Assembly: GCF_025628985.1 (NCBI RefSeq) | Contig: NZ_JAOTEM010000001.1 | Coordinates: 1,364,001-1,428,000, forward strand | Origin: Chryseobacterium edaphi | GTDB lineage: Bacteria; Bacteroidota; Bacteroidia; Flavobacteriales; Weeksellaceae | DNA: 64,000 nucleotides | Direction of reading: 5' to 3' | Shown: positions 1 through 9,598 of the stretch, one piece after another | Numbering within the stretch: position 1 is the first letter of the stretch | How the letters are laid out: the number at the start of each line of letters is the position of its first letter | Position numbers and translations under genes: made by a program | The notes under the pieces: generated by a model | The model's input: only the letters and a program-made list of their open reading frames with translations | Told to the model about the DNA's origin: nothing | The model's database searches: none

Positions 1-735
1 TTTTGAAAAAGGAAGCTCAGAAATCATCAGAGTATGCTTGTCGACCTGAGAAATTTTGGCTCTGGCTCTTACTTTACCGCCTCTGTGACCGTCGTTGTAT
101 TCTGAAACGTCAAGAAAACCTGCCGTCAGAAAATCCGGGAAAAGCTCAAATTTTTTACCTTTTAAATAAGCAACCGAAGCGCTGATTAATTCATTAAAAT
201 TATGAGGAAGAATTTTTGTAGAAAGTCCGACTCCGATTCCCTCAACACCTTGAGCCAAAAGTAAAGGAAATTTCACCGGTAAATCTACTGGCTCATTATT
301 TCTGCCGTCATAAGATTTAGACCAGACAGTAGTTTTAGGATTGAAGACCACTTCTAGAGCAAAAGGAGTCAGTCTCGCTTCAATATATCTCGCCGCCGCA
401 GCAGAATCTCCTGTGTAAATATTTCCCCAGTTTCCCTGCGTATCAATCAGCAATTCTCTTTGTCCGATTCCTACCATTGCATCGGTAATCGACGCGTCAC
501 CGTGAGGATGATATTTCATCGTATTTCCGACGATATTGGCGACTTTGTTGTACCTTCCGTCTTCAAGCTCACGCATTGAATGCATAATTCTACGCTGAAC
601 AGGCTTGAAACCATCATAAACAGACGGAATGGCTCTATCTAAAATTACATAAGATGCATAATCCAGAAACCAGTCTTTGTACAGTCCTGAAACTTTTTTT
701 AAGCTTTCGCCTTCGTGAGAGTTTTCTTCTATCAT
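1..735 (-). CDS. parC: DNA topoisomerase IV subunit A, N-terminal part (truncated by window edge)
   Basis: This is the N-terminal 245 codons of a GyrA/ParC-type topoisomerase subunit; the frame stays open to base 1, so the C-terminus lies outside the window. The start is the ATG at 733-735. The breakage-reunion domain is clear: the motif KPVQRRIMHSM, then YHPHGD, then AAAARYIEARL, whose tyrosine (residue 117) is the expected DNA-linking nucleophile. The protein would pair with the ParE-like ATPase encoded upstream on the same strand (1235-3121) to decatenate chromosomes. It starts 7 bp after the stop of the small membrane protein gene (743-1219), which suggests one transcript. GyrA is the alternative; the adjacent ParE-type partner and Bacteroidota gene order favour topo IV. 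Confidence 0.88.
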   Translation of the reverse strand, partial: MIEENSHEGESLKKVSGLYKDWFLDYASYVILDRAIPSVYDGFKPVQRRIMHSMRELEDGRYNKVANIVGNTMKYHPHGDASITDAMVGIGQRELLIDTQGNWGNIYTGDSAAAARYIEARLTPFALEVVFNPKTTVWSKSYDGRNNEPVDLPVKFPLLLAQGVEGIGVGLSTKILPHNFNELISASVAYLKGKKFELFPDFLTAGFLDVSEYNDGHRGGKVRARAKISQVDKHTLMISELPFSK

Positions 736-742
736 TATTTTC

Positions 743-1219
743 CTAATGTCTTCTTTCTTTGTTTGCTTTTATCACTTTATTGAGCGATAATTTTAAATCG
801 TTGACTTCTTTTTGCGTTAAATATGAGATATCGTATTTCAAAATAGTGGAACCATTGTTTTTACTTGAAATGGTAATATATAATCTTCTTATAAACAACA
901 AACTTACGCTTTCAAATTTCATCAGTTTGTATTTTGGAAATTCGTCACTCAAAGGCTTATTCAGAAACGGGACAATATTTCTGTTTTTTAAATGAAGTGC
1001 TTCACCATCGCTGTCATATTCAAAAATCTGCCTTCCGTTGATGTAGTATAGAACTAATAACAGAAGCGGAACGATAATCAAAAGATAGCTGACTCCTCCT
1101 AAAATCCGAAATTTATAATGCTCCATGATGAAGCCAATAATTCCTCCCAATAACATCAGCAATAATAATGTATTGATAAAATTATAGATAGGGGCTTTGG
1201 TACGGTTACTTAATCTCAT
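743..1219 (-). CDS. Small membrane protein between parE and parC
   Basis: A 158-residue protein with two hydrophobic helices at about residues 15-32 and 42-60. A soluble C-terminal part follows, rich in beta-strand-like sequence (FPKYKLMKFESVSLLFIRR, then LYITISSKNNGSTILKYDI), ending in a basic tail. The layout resembles small membrane proteins with a PH-like cytoplasmic domain, but I do not recognise the family. It sits 15 bp after the parE stop and 7 bp before the parC start, so it is almost certainly co-transcribed with topoisomerase IV. No function can be read from the sequence. Confidence 0.8.
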   Translation of the reverse strand: MRLSNRTKAPIYNFINTLLLLMLLGGIIGFIMEHYKFRILGGVSYLLIIVPLLLLVLYYINGRQIFEYDSDGEALHLKNRNIVPFLNKPLSDEFPKYKLMKFESVSLLFIRRLYITISSKNNGSTILKYDISYLTQKEVNDLKLSLNKVIKANKERRH

Positions 1220-1234
1220 TTGTGTATATATGGT

Positions 1235-3121
1235 CTAAATTTCTTCTACTTCACTTATAATTTCTTTGTCACTTATATTGGAATCTTCAACTACCAGATT
1301 TTCAAGAATAAAAACCTGTCTGTCCGGTGTATTTTTACCCATATAAAACTCTAATAATTGTTCGATTGTCTGATCTTTACCGAGAACAACAGGTTCTAAA
1401 CGAATGTCTTTTCCGATGAAATTTTTAAATTCGTCAGGCGAAATTTCTCCCAATCCTTTAAATCGGGTAATTTCAGGATTTTTTCCTAATTCATTTAAAG
1501 CTTTCACTCTTTCAAGCTCAGAATAGCAATATCTGGTTTCCTTTTTATTTCTAACTCTAAATAATGGAGTTTGAAGGATGTACAAATGTCCGTTTTTGAT
1601 CACATCAGGGAAAAACTGAAGGAAAAATGTAATCATCAAAAGTCTGATGTGCATTCCGTCAACATCGGCATCGGTTGCGATAATGACCTGATTATATCTT
1701 AAGTCTTCAAGACTTTCTTCAATATTTAAAGCAGCCTGAAGAAGATTAAATTCCTCATTCTCATACACCACTTTTTTTGTTAAACCATAACAGTTCAACG
1801 GTTTTCCTTTTAACGAAAATACAGCCTGCGTTTCTACATCCCTTGATTTTGTGATGGATCCTGATGCAGAATCTCCTTCGGTAATAAATATCTGAGTTTC
1901 AGCTTTTCTTTCCGCTTTTTGATCGTTGTAATGCTGTCTGCAGTCACGAAGTTTTTTATTGTGAAGCGAAACTTTTTTCGCTCTTTCTCTTGCTAATTTC
2001 TGAATTCCCGAAAGCTCTTTTCTTTCTCTTTCTGAGATTAAAATTTTCCGTTGAATCGCTTCAGCAATCTCAGGATTTTTATGCAGGAAATTATCTAATT
2101 TACTTTTAAGAAAATCAATAATGAAAATTCTAACAGTCGGACCATTTGGACCTATATCGTTGGAACCTAATTTAGTTTTCGTCTGAGATTCAAAGACCGG
2201 TTCTTCAACATTAATGGAAATTGCCGCAACAATTGATTTACGAATATCCGACGCATCAAAATTCTTATTAAAAAATTCACGAATCGTTTTTACATACGCT
2301 TCACGGAAGGCATTTAAATGCGTTCCACCTTGCGTTGTATTTTGTCCGTTTACAAATGAAAAGTAAGTTTCTGTCTGAGATTTATCGGTATGCGTCACCG
2401 CCAATTCAATGTCATTATCTCTCAAATGAACAATCGGATACAATACATCACTTTCCAGTTCTTCTTCCAACAAATCTTTAAGACCATTTTCAGAATAAAA
2501 AGTTTCTCCGTTAAAAAGAATTTTCAAACCCGGATTCAGGTAAGAATAATTACGGAGCATTCTTGCGATATATTCTTTTCTGAATTTAAAATGAAGGAAA
2601 ATATCAGCATCGGGAACAAAAGAAATCTCAGTTCCGTTACGATCTGAAGTATCTTTTTCAGCATGATCTTCGGTAATAATTCCTCTTGAAAACTCAGCCA
2701 TTTTCATTTTCCCTTCACGGAAAGATCTTACACGGAAATAATCTGAAAGTGCATTTACCGCTTTCGTTCCAACTCCATTCAAACCAACAGATTTTTTGAA
2801 GGCTTTGCTGTCGTACTTTCCACCCGTATTCATTTTTGAAACAGCATCAACAACTTTTCCCAAAGGAATTCCACGACCAAAATCACGGATCGTCACTTTT
2901 CCGTCGTCGACTTTTATTTCGATTCTTTTACCGGATTTCATTCTGAACTCATCGATTGAGTTGTCAAGAATTTCTTTAAGTAAAATATAGATCCCGTCAT
3001 CTGCAGATGAGCCATCGCCCAACTTCCCGATATACATTCCGGGACGTAAACGGATGTGCTCCTGCCAATCGAGGGTTCTGATGTTATCTTCGGAGTATAC
3101 AGGGTTTATTTCTTGTGACAT
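1235..3121 (-). CDS. parE: DNA topoisomerase IV subunit B
   Basis: ATPase subunit of a type IIA topoisomerase, 628 residues from the ATG at 3119-3121 (sequence [19 protein letters not shown]). The frame is open 29 codons further upstream, but those residues do not resemble the family, so the internal start is preferred. GHKL ATPase motifs are visible: [18 protein letters not shown] and [13 protein letters not shown]. The Toprim domain follows, with TEGDSASGS and the acidic DADVDGMHI motif, and then the C-terminal RFKGLGE motif. It lacks the large insert seen in some GyrB proteins. It heads the parE-membrane protein-parC unit and its product acts with ParC in DNA decatenation. Confidence 0.93.
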   Translation of the reverse strand: MSQEINPVYSEDNIRTLDWQEHIRLRPGMYIGKLGDGSSADDGIYILLKEILDNSIDEFRMKSGKRIEIKVDDGKVTIRDFGRGIPLGKVVDAVSKMNTGGKYDSKAFKKSVGLNGVGTKAVNALSDYFRVRSFREGKMKMAEFSRGIITEDHAEKDTSDRNGTEISFVPDADIFLHFKFRKEYIARMLRNYSYLNPGLKILFNGETFYSENGLKDLLEEELESDVLYPIVHLRDNDIELAVTHTDKSQTETYFSFVNGQNTTQGGTHLNAFREAYVKTIREFFNKNFDASDIRKSIVAAISINVEEPVFESQTKTKLGSNDIGPNGPTVRIFIIDFLKSKLDNFLHKNPEIAEAIQRKILISERERKELSGIQKLARERAKKVSLHNKKLRDCRQHYNDQKAERKAETQIFITEGDSASGSITKSRDVETQAVFSLKGKPLNCYGLTKKVVYENEEFNLLQAALNIEESLEDLRYNQVIIATDADVDGMHIRLLMITFFLQFFPDVIKNGHLYILQTPLFRVRNKKETRYCYSELERVKALNELGKNPEITRFKGLGEISPDEFKNFIGKDIRLEPVVLGKDQTIEQLLEFYMGKNTPDRQVFILENLVVEDSNISDKEIISEVEEI

Positions 3122-3309
3122 AAGTAATTTCAGCAAACATACAAAAGTACGGAATTGGACAAAAATATCCGAATAATAAAGATCGTTTTTTACTATTTTT
3201 TCATACAAAACACGCTTTTAATTCTATTACAAAACATTTTTTGATATTACAATATCATTAAATTTCAAAAAATGCTGTACATTCGAACTAAGCAAAAAAT
3301 TTTTCTTTC

Positions 3310-4458
3310 ATGATACACCTTCCTTTTTCTAAACTTTCAAACGTAGGAACCACGATTTTCAGTCAGATGACCCAATTGGCTAATGAAAATGAAGCCATTA
3401 ATTTATCTCAGGGATTTCCTGATTTCATGCCTGATTCAGAATTGCTGGATCTTGTGAATCAGTTTATACAAAAAGGATTCAATCAATACGCTCCAATGGG
3501 CGGAATGATTGGTTTGAAAGAAGAAATTGCAAGGAAAATTGAGAACAGTCATCAGGCAATTTATCATCCTGATTCAGAAATCACGATTACTGCAGGCGGA
3601 ACTCAGGCGATTTTTACAACGATTGCTACGTTTGTCAAAAAAGATGATGAAGTGATTATTTTTGAACCGGCCTACGATTGTTACGAACCCACTGTTGAAC
3701 TTTTCGGAGGAATTGTAAAACGTTTTGAAATGAAAGCTCCCGATTATGAAATCGATTGGAATGCAGTGAAAAATTTAGTTTCAGAAAAAACCAAAATGAT
3801 CATTCTGAACAATCCCAACAATCCATCTGGAAAGATTTTAAAGGAAAATGATATTCAGGAATTAATTAAACTCGTACAAGACACTTCCATTTTGATTTTG
3901 AGTGATGAAGTGTATGAAAATATCGTTTACGACGGAAAAGAACATTTAAGTATCTGTAAATATCCGGAACTGAAAGAAAGAAGTCTTTTGGTTGCATCAT
4001 TTGGAAAACTTTTTCATGTTACCGGCTGGAAAATCGGATATTGCGCCGCTCCAAAAGCTTTGACCGACGAGTTTAGAAAAATTCATCAATTCAATGTATT
4101 TTCTGTTAATACGCCGATTCAACTTGCTTTGGCGGAATACATGAAAAACGATGAGCATTATCTTGGTTTGAGTCAATTTTTCCAGGAAAAAAGAGACTTT
4201 TTAAGACGGGGATTAGCAAATACTTCTTTTGAATTACTCGATTGTGAAGGAACGTATTTTCAGGCTTTGAAATATGACAAAATTTCAGACAAAAATGATT
4301 TTGATTTTGCTACCGAACTTACTGTTAATCATAAAGTGGCAAGTGTTCCTTTTTCATCATTTTATAAGAATAAATTGAATGAAAATGTAATTCGTTTATG
4401 TTTTGCAAAAAAGCAAGAAACTTTGGAAAGAGCGATTGAGAATTTAGCTAGAATATAA
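3310..4458 (+). CDS. PLP-dependent aminotransferase (methionine/kynurenine aminotransferase type)
   Basis: A 382-residue fold-type I aminotransferase. Near the N-terminus is INLSQGFPDF, typical of the YbdL/kynurenine aminotransferase group. NNPNNPSGK lies at about 167-175, the PLP pyridine-nitrogen aspartate is in LSDEVYE (D199), and the Schiff-base lysine is K233 in SFGKLFHVTGWKIGY. Known relatives transfer the amino group of methionine, glutamine or aromatic amino acids to 2-oxo acids; the exact substrate cannot be set from sequence. It is a single gene, divergent from parE, and a strong hairpin (4460-4528) lies directly after its stop. Confidence 0.9.
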   Translation: MIHLPFSKLSNVGTTIFSQMTQLANENEAINLSQGFPDFMPDSELLDLVNQFIQKGFNQYAPMGGMIGLKEEIARKIENSHQAIYHPDSEITITAGGTQAIFTTIATFVKKDDEVIIFEPAYDCYEPTVELFGGIVKRFEMKAPDYEIDWNAVKNLVSEKTKMIILNNPNNPSGKILKENDIQELIKLVQDTSILILSDEVYENIVYDGKEHLSICKYPELKERSLLVASFGKLFHVTGWKIGYCAAPKALTDEFRKIHQFNVFSVNTPIQLALAEYMKNDEHYLGLSQFFQEKRDFLRRGLANTSFELLDCEGTYFQALKYDKISDKNDFDFATELTVNHKVASVPFSSFYKNKLNENVIRLCFAKKQETLERAIENLARI

Positions 4459-4459
4459 A

Positions 4460-4528
4460 TCTCTCGCAGATTCAGCAAATTGAGCAGATTTAAAACTGAT
4501 CTGCATAATCAGCTCAATCTGCGAGAGA
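4460..4528. repeat. Imperfect inverted repeat between convergent genes, possible bidirectional terminator
   Basis: The left arm starts TCTCTCGCAGATT and the right arm ends AATCTGCGAGAGA, a perfect 13-bp outer stem. Inner parts (AGCAGAT with ATCTGC) also pair, giving a roughly 30-bp imperfect stem. It lies between the convergent aminotransferase and SDR genes, starting 1 bp after the first stop. There is no long T-run, so it may be a dispersed repeat serving as a terminator. Confidence 0.7.
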
Positions 4529-4573
4529 AACAAATTATTGCTTTTTAATTAAAGCTCTCAAACTTATATTTAT

Positions 4574-5335
4574 TTAAAAGAACATTCCACCCGAAGCTTC
4601 AATTCTCTGCGCTGTAATCCAGCCTGCATCTTCGGTACAAAGAAATGCAACTACTCCACCAATATCGTCCGGCAAACCTGCTCTTCCTAAAGCTGTATTT
4701 CCTGCAATCATTGAATTGATATTTTTATCGTCTCTTGTTCTACCGCCTCCAAAATCGGTTTCAATAGCTCCTGGAGCAACAACATTAACTTTTATTTTTC
4801 TTACACCCAATTCTTTAGCCATATATTTTGTCAGCATTTCAATTCCAGCTTTCATCGAACCGTAAACTGATGATCCGGGTAATGCAAATCTTGCCAATCC
4901 TGAAGAAATATTCACAATTCCACCACCATCATTGATGAATGGCAAAAGTTTTTGAGTTAAAAAGAAAACGCCTTTAAAATGAATATTAAACATTTCATCC
5001 AACTGATCTTCCGTAGTTTCCATGATCGGAGAATACAGTGCAGTTCCCGCATTGTTGACCAAATAATCAATATTTGTATTTCCCGTATTTTCTTTCAAAT
5101 GCTCGGTAACATTTTTCACAAAAGCGTCAAAGCTTTTCACATCTCTTGTATCTAGTTGAAGGGCGATTGCTTTTCTTCCCAAAGCCTTAATTTCGCTCAC
5201 TACATATTCAGCTTCTTCTTTATTGCTGTGATAGGTAATGATGACATCCAATCCTTTCTCGGCAATTTTCAATGCTGAATTTTTTCCTAATCCACGGCTT
5301 CCGCCAGTAATCAATGCGATTTTTGTTGTACTCAT
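4574..5335 (-). CDS. SDR family oxidoreductase
   Basis: A 253-residue classical short-chain dehydrogenase/reductase. It has the cofactor-binding motif TGGSRGLG (10-17), NNAG (94-97), catalytic serines around 144-145, and the YGSMK active site with Y158 and K162. The C-terminal part (VNVVAPGAIETDFGGG) is typical of the family. It probably acts on a keto or hydroxy compound with NADP(H): the first strand is followed by TYHSNKEE rather than an acidic residue, which favours NADP. The AraC-type regulator gene lies 85 bp upstream on the same strand and may control it. The substrate is unknown. Confidence 0.88.
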   Translation of the reverse strand: MSTTKIALITGGSRGLGKNSALKIAEKGLDVIITYHSNKEEAEYVVSEIKALGRKAIALQLDTRDVKSFDAFVKNVTEHLKENTGNTNIDYLVNNAGTALYSPIMETTEDQLDEMFNIHFKGVFFLTQKLLPFINDGGGIVNISSGLARFALPGSSVYGSMKAGIEMLTKYMAKELGVRKIKVNVVAPGAIETDFGGGRTRDDKNINSMIAGNTALGRAGLPDDIGGVVAFLCTEDAGWITAQRIEASGGMFF

Positions 5336-5420
5336 TTTTAATATTTTTGTTGTGACAAAGTTCTATTAATTTTACTCCAAACGATTTGCTTCAATCAATC
5401 GGAAATTTGCATAATTCAAA

Positions 5421-6359
5421 TCACGAACGAAATTCTAACGGCGCAACCGTCGTTTTTCTTTTAAAGAAATTTGAAAAATGAGCGATCTCCTCAAATCCTA
5501 ATGCGTATGAAATTTCTGAAACATTCCATTTGGTTTGCTTTAATAGGATCTTAGCTTCCTGAATGACACGATCAGCAATAAACTCTGTCGTGGTTTTCCC
5601 CGTACTTTCCTTCAAATTTTTATTTAAATAATTGACGTGAATCGACAGTCGGTCTGCATAATCTTTGGCAACTTTTAACTGAATTCTCTGTTCGGGAGAT
5701 TCTATAGGAAATTGTCTTTCCAACAATTCAATAAATAAGGAAACGACACGCAATGAAGCATTGTGAGAAGTTGAGATCTTTGCAGCAGGCTGTAACTTTT
5801 GTCCGTAATGAATCAGTTCAAATACATAATTTCTGATCAGATCATATTTAAAAGCATAATCAGAATCTATTTCTTTTTTGATTTTTGAAAACAGAAATTC
5901 AATTTCATCCGCCATTTCGTCATCAATTTCAAAAACAGGAAATGCGCCGGGTTGAAATAAAGGTAATTCTTCAAGAATATTCTGAGATTGATTTTTATTA
6001 AAAAAATCATCTGTAAAAACGCAGAAACTTCCCTTCTGATCTGCATCTTCAGGAACATAATGATAAGGAACTTTCGGCGTTGCAAAAAGCAAAGCATTCT
6101 TTTTAATCGAAATCACTTTATCGGCATATTCTGCTCTGTTTTTACCTCTGATCAGACTGATCTTATAATATTTCCTTCTATTATAAGGCATTTCAGATGT
6201 CCTTTTGACTGTTGCAAGTGTTTGTGCAATATCGAAAACATTAAAATGACCAATATCTTTATGAAGACCTTTTGGAAAAATACTGTCAAGATCTTTTCCC
6301 AATCTATGAGCCATTTCGCCGTAAAAATCTTCTAAGGAAGCGTGAGCAATTTTTTCCAT
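5421..6359 (-). CDS. AraC family transcriptional regulator
   Basis: A 312-residue regulator. The N-terminal ~190 residues look like a cupin-type effector domain. The C-terminal ~100 residues carry the two-helix-turn-helix AraC domain, with SIHVNYLNKNLKESTGKTTT and WNVSEISYALGFEEIAHFSN. It precedes the SDR gene (4574-5335) on the same strand. AraC/SDR pairs are frequent, with the regulator controlling the dehydrogenase; control here is inferred from position. A TATATTTG -7 element lies 21 bp upstream of the start. Confidence 0.88.
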   Translation of the reverse strand: MEKIAHASLEDFYGEMAHRLGKDLDSIFPKGLHKDIGHFNVFDIAQTLATVKRTSEMPYNRRKYYKISLIRGKNRAEYADKVISIKKNALLFATPKVPYHYVPEDADQKGSFCVFTDDFFNKNQSQNILEELPLFQPGAFPVFEIDDEMADEIEFLFSKIKKEIDSDYAFKYDLIRNYVFELIHYGQKLQPAAKISTSHNASLRVVSLFIELLERQFPIESPEQRIQLKVAKDYADRLSIHVNYLNKNLKESTGKTTTEFIADRVIQEAKILLKQTKWNVSEISYALGFEEIAHFSNFFKRKTTVAPLEFRS

Positions 6360-6379
6360 GATGTGGAATTTGTATAAAT

Positions 6380-6387
6380 CAAATATA
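6380..6387 (-). promoter_or_regulatory. Putative -7 promoter element of the AraC gene
   Basis: On the minus strand this reads TATATTTG, an exact match to the Bacteroidota TAnnTTTG -7 consensus, 21 bp before the ATG at 6359. No good TTG -33 element is seen at the usual 19-bp spacing. Confidence 0.5.
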
Positions 6388-6395
6388 AAGATATA

Positions 6396-7490
6396 TTATG
6401 AAACTATTCCACCAATATTTTTTAAAATCCAGACTCCATTTTTAAATTCGACGCTGTAATCTATTATTCCACCACCACCTGATTCATGAATATAAAATAA
6501 GTTAGGATTTTTATCATCCTTTTTAAATTTAGAATAACCGCCGTTAAAGATATCGGTGACCTGCACGTAATAAGGTTGTTCACTTTTTTCTGTTGGCATT
6601 ATTAAAACTTTCGCATCGGGATCTATATTTTTAAAATAATCACAGTCCGTTTCATATGGCAAAATGAAGTAAGCCATTTTATCCAGATTTTCTTTTACTA
6701 TACCTAAATGTTGAGAAATAAGATCTTCATATAATTCAGTAAATTTATTTTTCTCAGATTTAAAGAGAGGATTATGATCATGAAAATCATCAATTCCATC
6801 ATCGTCTGTATCTTTTTTATCCGGATCTAAACCGAAACTGTTTTCAAAAATATCATTAAAACCATCCTGATCAGAATCTTTGATTAAATCTTCCAATTTA
6901 ATTTTGAAAAGTTTTCCATCATCTAAAACAGAATAATCATCATAACCAGGCAATCCAGAAACTTTCACGATTTTAACCAAACTACCTTCAAGCTGGAGGA
7001 ATCCATCTTGTATAATTGGGCTTCCTTGAATTTTATTAAAATAATAATGACTAAAACTTAAACCCAGAAAATAAGCTGAAGCCTTTTTATTTTTAATTTC
7101 TAAAAGCCAATAACCCAATCCGTTTCTTCCTAAAGCATATTTTGAATTTCCTGAAATTTGCTTAAATGAATACTCAAATTGATTAAAAAATTTATCATTA
7201 AAATCAGAATATATTGAATCCTGATCTTTCAAATATCTTTCACTTTTTTGAAGATCATATCTTATATTACTCGACTCAATACTGTCAATTTTAAAGCTTC
7301 GATACTTTTTAAGTTTGGTGATTTCCAGATAATCAGGTTTATTTTTGATTATTTCTTCCATATCAAAGGGTTCTTCAATTTCAGAACCGTTGAAATAATT
7401 TTCATTTTCCTGAATAAAACATTTTTCTTCAAGACTTTTGGAACATGAGGAGCAAAACAGAATAACTAGAAGAAAACTAAAATATTTCAT
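6396..7490 (-). CDS. Lipoprotein with thrombospondin type 3-like calcium loops
   Basis: A 364-residue protein with a short lipoprotein signal peptide; a cysteine follows VILFCSS at about residue 17. Near the middle, acidic loops of the form DSDQDGFNDIFENSFGLDPD and DTDDDGIDDFHDHNP match thrombospondin type 3/OmpA-linker calcium-binding repeats. The flanking regions are not recognised; the C-terminal part looks beta-rich and may bear on the residual function. It is probably on the outer membrane. It stands alone between YchF and the AraC gene. Confidence 0.75.
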   Translation of the reverse strand: MKYFSFLLVILFCSSCSKSLEEKCFIQENENYFNGSEIEEPFDMEEIIKNKPDYLEITKLKKYRSFKIDSIESSNIRYDLQKSERYLKDQDSIYSDFNDKFFNQFEYSFKQISGNSKYALGRNGLGYWLLEIKNKKASAYFLGLSFSHYYFNKIQGSPIIQDGFLQLEGSLVKIVKVSGLPGYDDYSVLDDGKLFKIKLEDLIKDSDQDGFNDIFENSFGLDPDKKDTDDDGIDDFHDHNPLFKSEKNKFTELYEDLISQHLGIVKENLDKMAYFILPYETDCDYFKNIDPDAKVLIMPTEKSEQPYYVQVTDIFNGGYSKFKKDDKNPNLFYIHESGGGGIIDYSVEFKNGVWILKNIGGIVS

Positions 7491-7513
7491 AACAAAGTTT
7501 TTATAAATATAGC

Positions 7514-7540
7514 AAAAACGCTCCCAAATTCATGGGAGCG
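7514..7540 (-). terminator. Rho-independent terminator of ychF
   Basis: A perfect 8-bp stem (CGCTCCCA with TGGGAGCG, 7519-7540) and six-base loop, followed on the minus strand by a run of five T. It lies 36 bp past the ychF stop. Confidence 0.85.
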
Positions 7541-7575
7541 CTCTTTTAAAATACTATAACTAACTTTTAATACTT

Positions 7576-8667
7576 TTAAACATTAAATCTGAAGTGCATA
7601 ATATCACCGTCTTGTACGATGTATTCTTTTCCTTCAACAGAAAGCTTTCCAGCTTCCTTTACTTTGGCTTCAGTTCCGTAACTTACGTAATCGTTGTATT
7701 TAATTACTTCTGCACGGATGAAACCTTTTTCAAAATCAGTGTGAATAACACCTGCAGCTTGAGGAGCTGTCCAGCCTTGTCCGATTGTCCATGCTCTTAC
7801 TTCTTTTACTCCAGCCGTGAAGTAAGTTTGAAGTTTCAACAGATCGTAAGCTTTTCTGATTAAACGGTTTACACCCGGTTCAGTTAAGCCTAATTCTTCA
7901 AGGAAAATTTCTCTTTCTTCGAAAGTATCCAATTCGTTGATATCAGCTTCGATCTGAGCAGCTAAAACCACTACTTCAGCGTTTTCTTTCTGAGCCATTT
8001 CTTCAATCTTGGCAATCCATTCGTTTCCGTTTTTAATAGAATTTTCGTCTACATTACAAACATAAAGAACAGGTTTGTTGGTCAAAAGCTGAACATCTGA
8101 TATAATTGATTTTGCAAAATCATCCATTGGGAATTCTCTTGCATTTTTACCGTCTTCAATAAATTTTTCAAGATTATGAAGCGTTTCATACGTCAGAATA
8201 TCTTCTTTCTTTCCGGACTTGATGAATTTTTTAGCTTTCTCAACTGCTTTTCCAACAGTTTCCAAATCTTTCAATTGAAGCTCGATATCGATAATTTCTT
8301 TATCTCTCATCGGATCTACTGTACCTTCTACGTGAATGATATTTCCGTTTTCGAAACATCTTAAAACATGAATAATCGCCTCGCATTCTCTGATGTTGGC
8401 AAGGAACTGATTTCCTAAACCTTCACCTTTGCTCGCTCCTTTTACCAAACCGGCAATATCAACGATCTCTACAACAGCCGGCAAAACTCTTTCAGGATTT
8501 ACCAGTTTTTCAAGCTCAAATAATCTCTGATCCGGTACAGAAACTGTTCCCAAATTAGGCTCAATCGTACAGAAAGGATAATTGGCTGATTGCGCTTTAG
8601 CATTGCTTAAGCAGTTAAAAAGAGTTGATTTACCTACATTTGGTAAGCCTACGATTCCACATTTCAT
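7576..8667 (-). CDS. ychF: Redox-regulated ATPase YchF (Obg family)
   Basis: A 363-residue cytoplasmic P-loop NTPase of the Obg/YchF group. It starts MKCGIVGLPNVGKSTLFN (G1), has DIAGLVKGASKGEGLGNQFL (G3 region) and the C-terminal TGS domain (TYFTAGVKEVRAWTIGQG, DGDIMHFRFNV). Family knowledge: YchF prefers ATP because its G4 motif is altered, binds ribosomes and affects the oxidative stress response. Length and ends match the family. It is a single-gene unit with its own terminator. Confidence 0.96.
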   Translation of the reverse strand: MKCGIVGLPNVGKSTLFNCLSNAKAQSANYPFCTIEPNLGTVSVPDQRLFELEKLVNPERVLPAVVEIVDIAGLVKGASKGEGLGNQFLANIRECEAIIHVLRCFENGNIIHVEGTVDPMRDKEIIDIELQLKDLETVGKAVEKAKKFIKSGKKEDILTYETLHNLEKFIEDGKNAREFPMDDFAKSIISDVQLLTNKPVLYVCNVDENSIKNGNEWIAKIEEMAQKENAEVVVLAAQIEADINELDTFEEREIFLEELGLTEPGVNRLIRKAYDLLKLQTYFTAGVKEVRAWTIGQGWTAPQAAGVIHTDFEKGFIRAEVIKYNDYVSYGTEAKVKEAGKLSVEGKEYIVQDGDIMHFRFNV

Positions 8668-8840
8668 AACGAAATTTTATTTTATTAGTGTTATGCAACC
8701 TTTCGGTTTCATATTGTAAAATTCAAAGTTTTGTCTTTAAAGTTCAGAGTCTGAAACAAATCCAACTTTATATTCTGAACTTGAAAACCCTCAACTTTAA
8801 GCGTGCAAAGATAGTAATTTTAAGGTGATTTTCATAATAA

Positions 8841-8870
8841 AAAAATCTGCCAACTAATTGACAGATTTTT
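8841..8870 (-). terminator. Terminator after the ferritin gene
   Basis: AATCTGCCAA and TTGACAGATT form a 10-bp stem with one mismatch and a four-base loop, flanked by A/T runs on both sides. It lies 29 bp after the ferritin stop. Confidence 0.75.
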
Positions 8871-8898
8871 AGAAATAATAATTTTTATCGAAGCGTTT

Positions 8899-9450
8899 TT
8901 ATGGATTTGCTCCTGTCGCATCCTGTGCTTGTTCGGCATCATCAGGAAGTGTTTCTAATGTTTTATCAAGGGTAAACAGTGATTCGTCACTTGCTCTGTC
9001 TCCACCGGCAATTTTTAATTTATCAATTAAATTCATTGCAAATGTTTCCTCTTCAATTTGTTCTTTAACAAACCATTGTAGAAAATTCCATGAAGCCCAG
9101 TCTTTTTCTTCAAAAGCAATATTGACTAAATTATAAATTGCTGTCGTATTATCTACCTCATGTTGGAAGACAAGATCAAAACAATGGCTTAGACTTGTCG
9201 GTTCGTCGCCCGGAGAAGGAAGTTCTGTAATTTTTGGTTTTCCACCTCTGTTAAGAACATATTGCATAAATTTCACAGCGTGATCTCTTTCTTCCTGCGC
9301 GTGACGAAAAAGGAAATTTGAAATTCCACCATAACCTTTATCAGCTGCCCAAATTCCGTAAGAGAAATAAACTCTTGATTGTAAATCTTCGGTATTCATC
9401 TGGTCACTCAATGCCTGTTCCAGTCTTGGTGAAAGTCTATTAGTATTCAT
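8899..9450 (-). CDS. Ferritin (non-heme iron storage)
   Basis: A 183-residue ferritin-like four-helix-bundle protein. Ferroxidase ligands are recognisable: E21 in the first helix, the EE pair at 53-54 and H57 in AQEERDHA, and a helix C/D acidic set in QHEVDNTTAIY and EQIEEE. These support Fe(II) oxidation and storage in a 24-mer cage, as known for bacterial FtnA. The tail after about 165 (LPDDAEQAQDATGANP) is an acidic, unstructured extension. It is monocistronic, with a terminator close behind. Bacterioferritin is unlikely, as no haem-binding methionine is evident. Confidence 0.92.
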   Translation of the reverse strand: MNTNRLSPRLEQALSDQMNTEDLQSRVYFSYGIWAADKGYGGISNFLFRHAQEERDHAVKFMQYVLNRGGKPKITELPSPGDEPTSLSHCFDLVFQHEVDNTTAIYNLVNIAFEEKDWASWNFLQWFVKEQIEEETFAMNLIDKLKIAGGDRASDESLFTLDKTLETLPDDAEQAQDATGANP

Positions 9451-9598
9451 AATCGTATATTTTTTTAGTAATTATACTCAATGATACAAAAATGGTTCCG
9501 AGACTATGATTTTTAATAATAATCAAAAACCACAAATGTACAACTAACTGTTTTTCATATATTTAAACAAATAATTTATAGTCAGTCTAAAATAAAAA

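Noticed and set aside
3..185. Plus-strand open frame at the window start
   Set aside because: It is the shadow of parC, which reads correctly on the minus strand.
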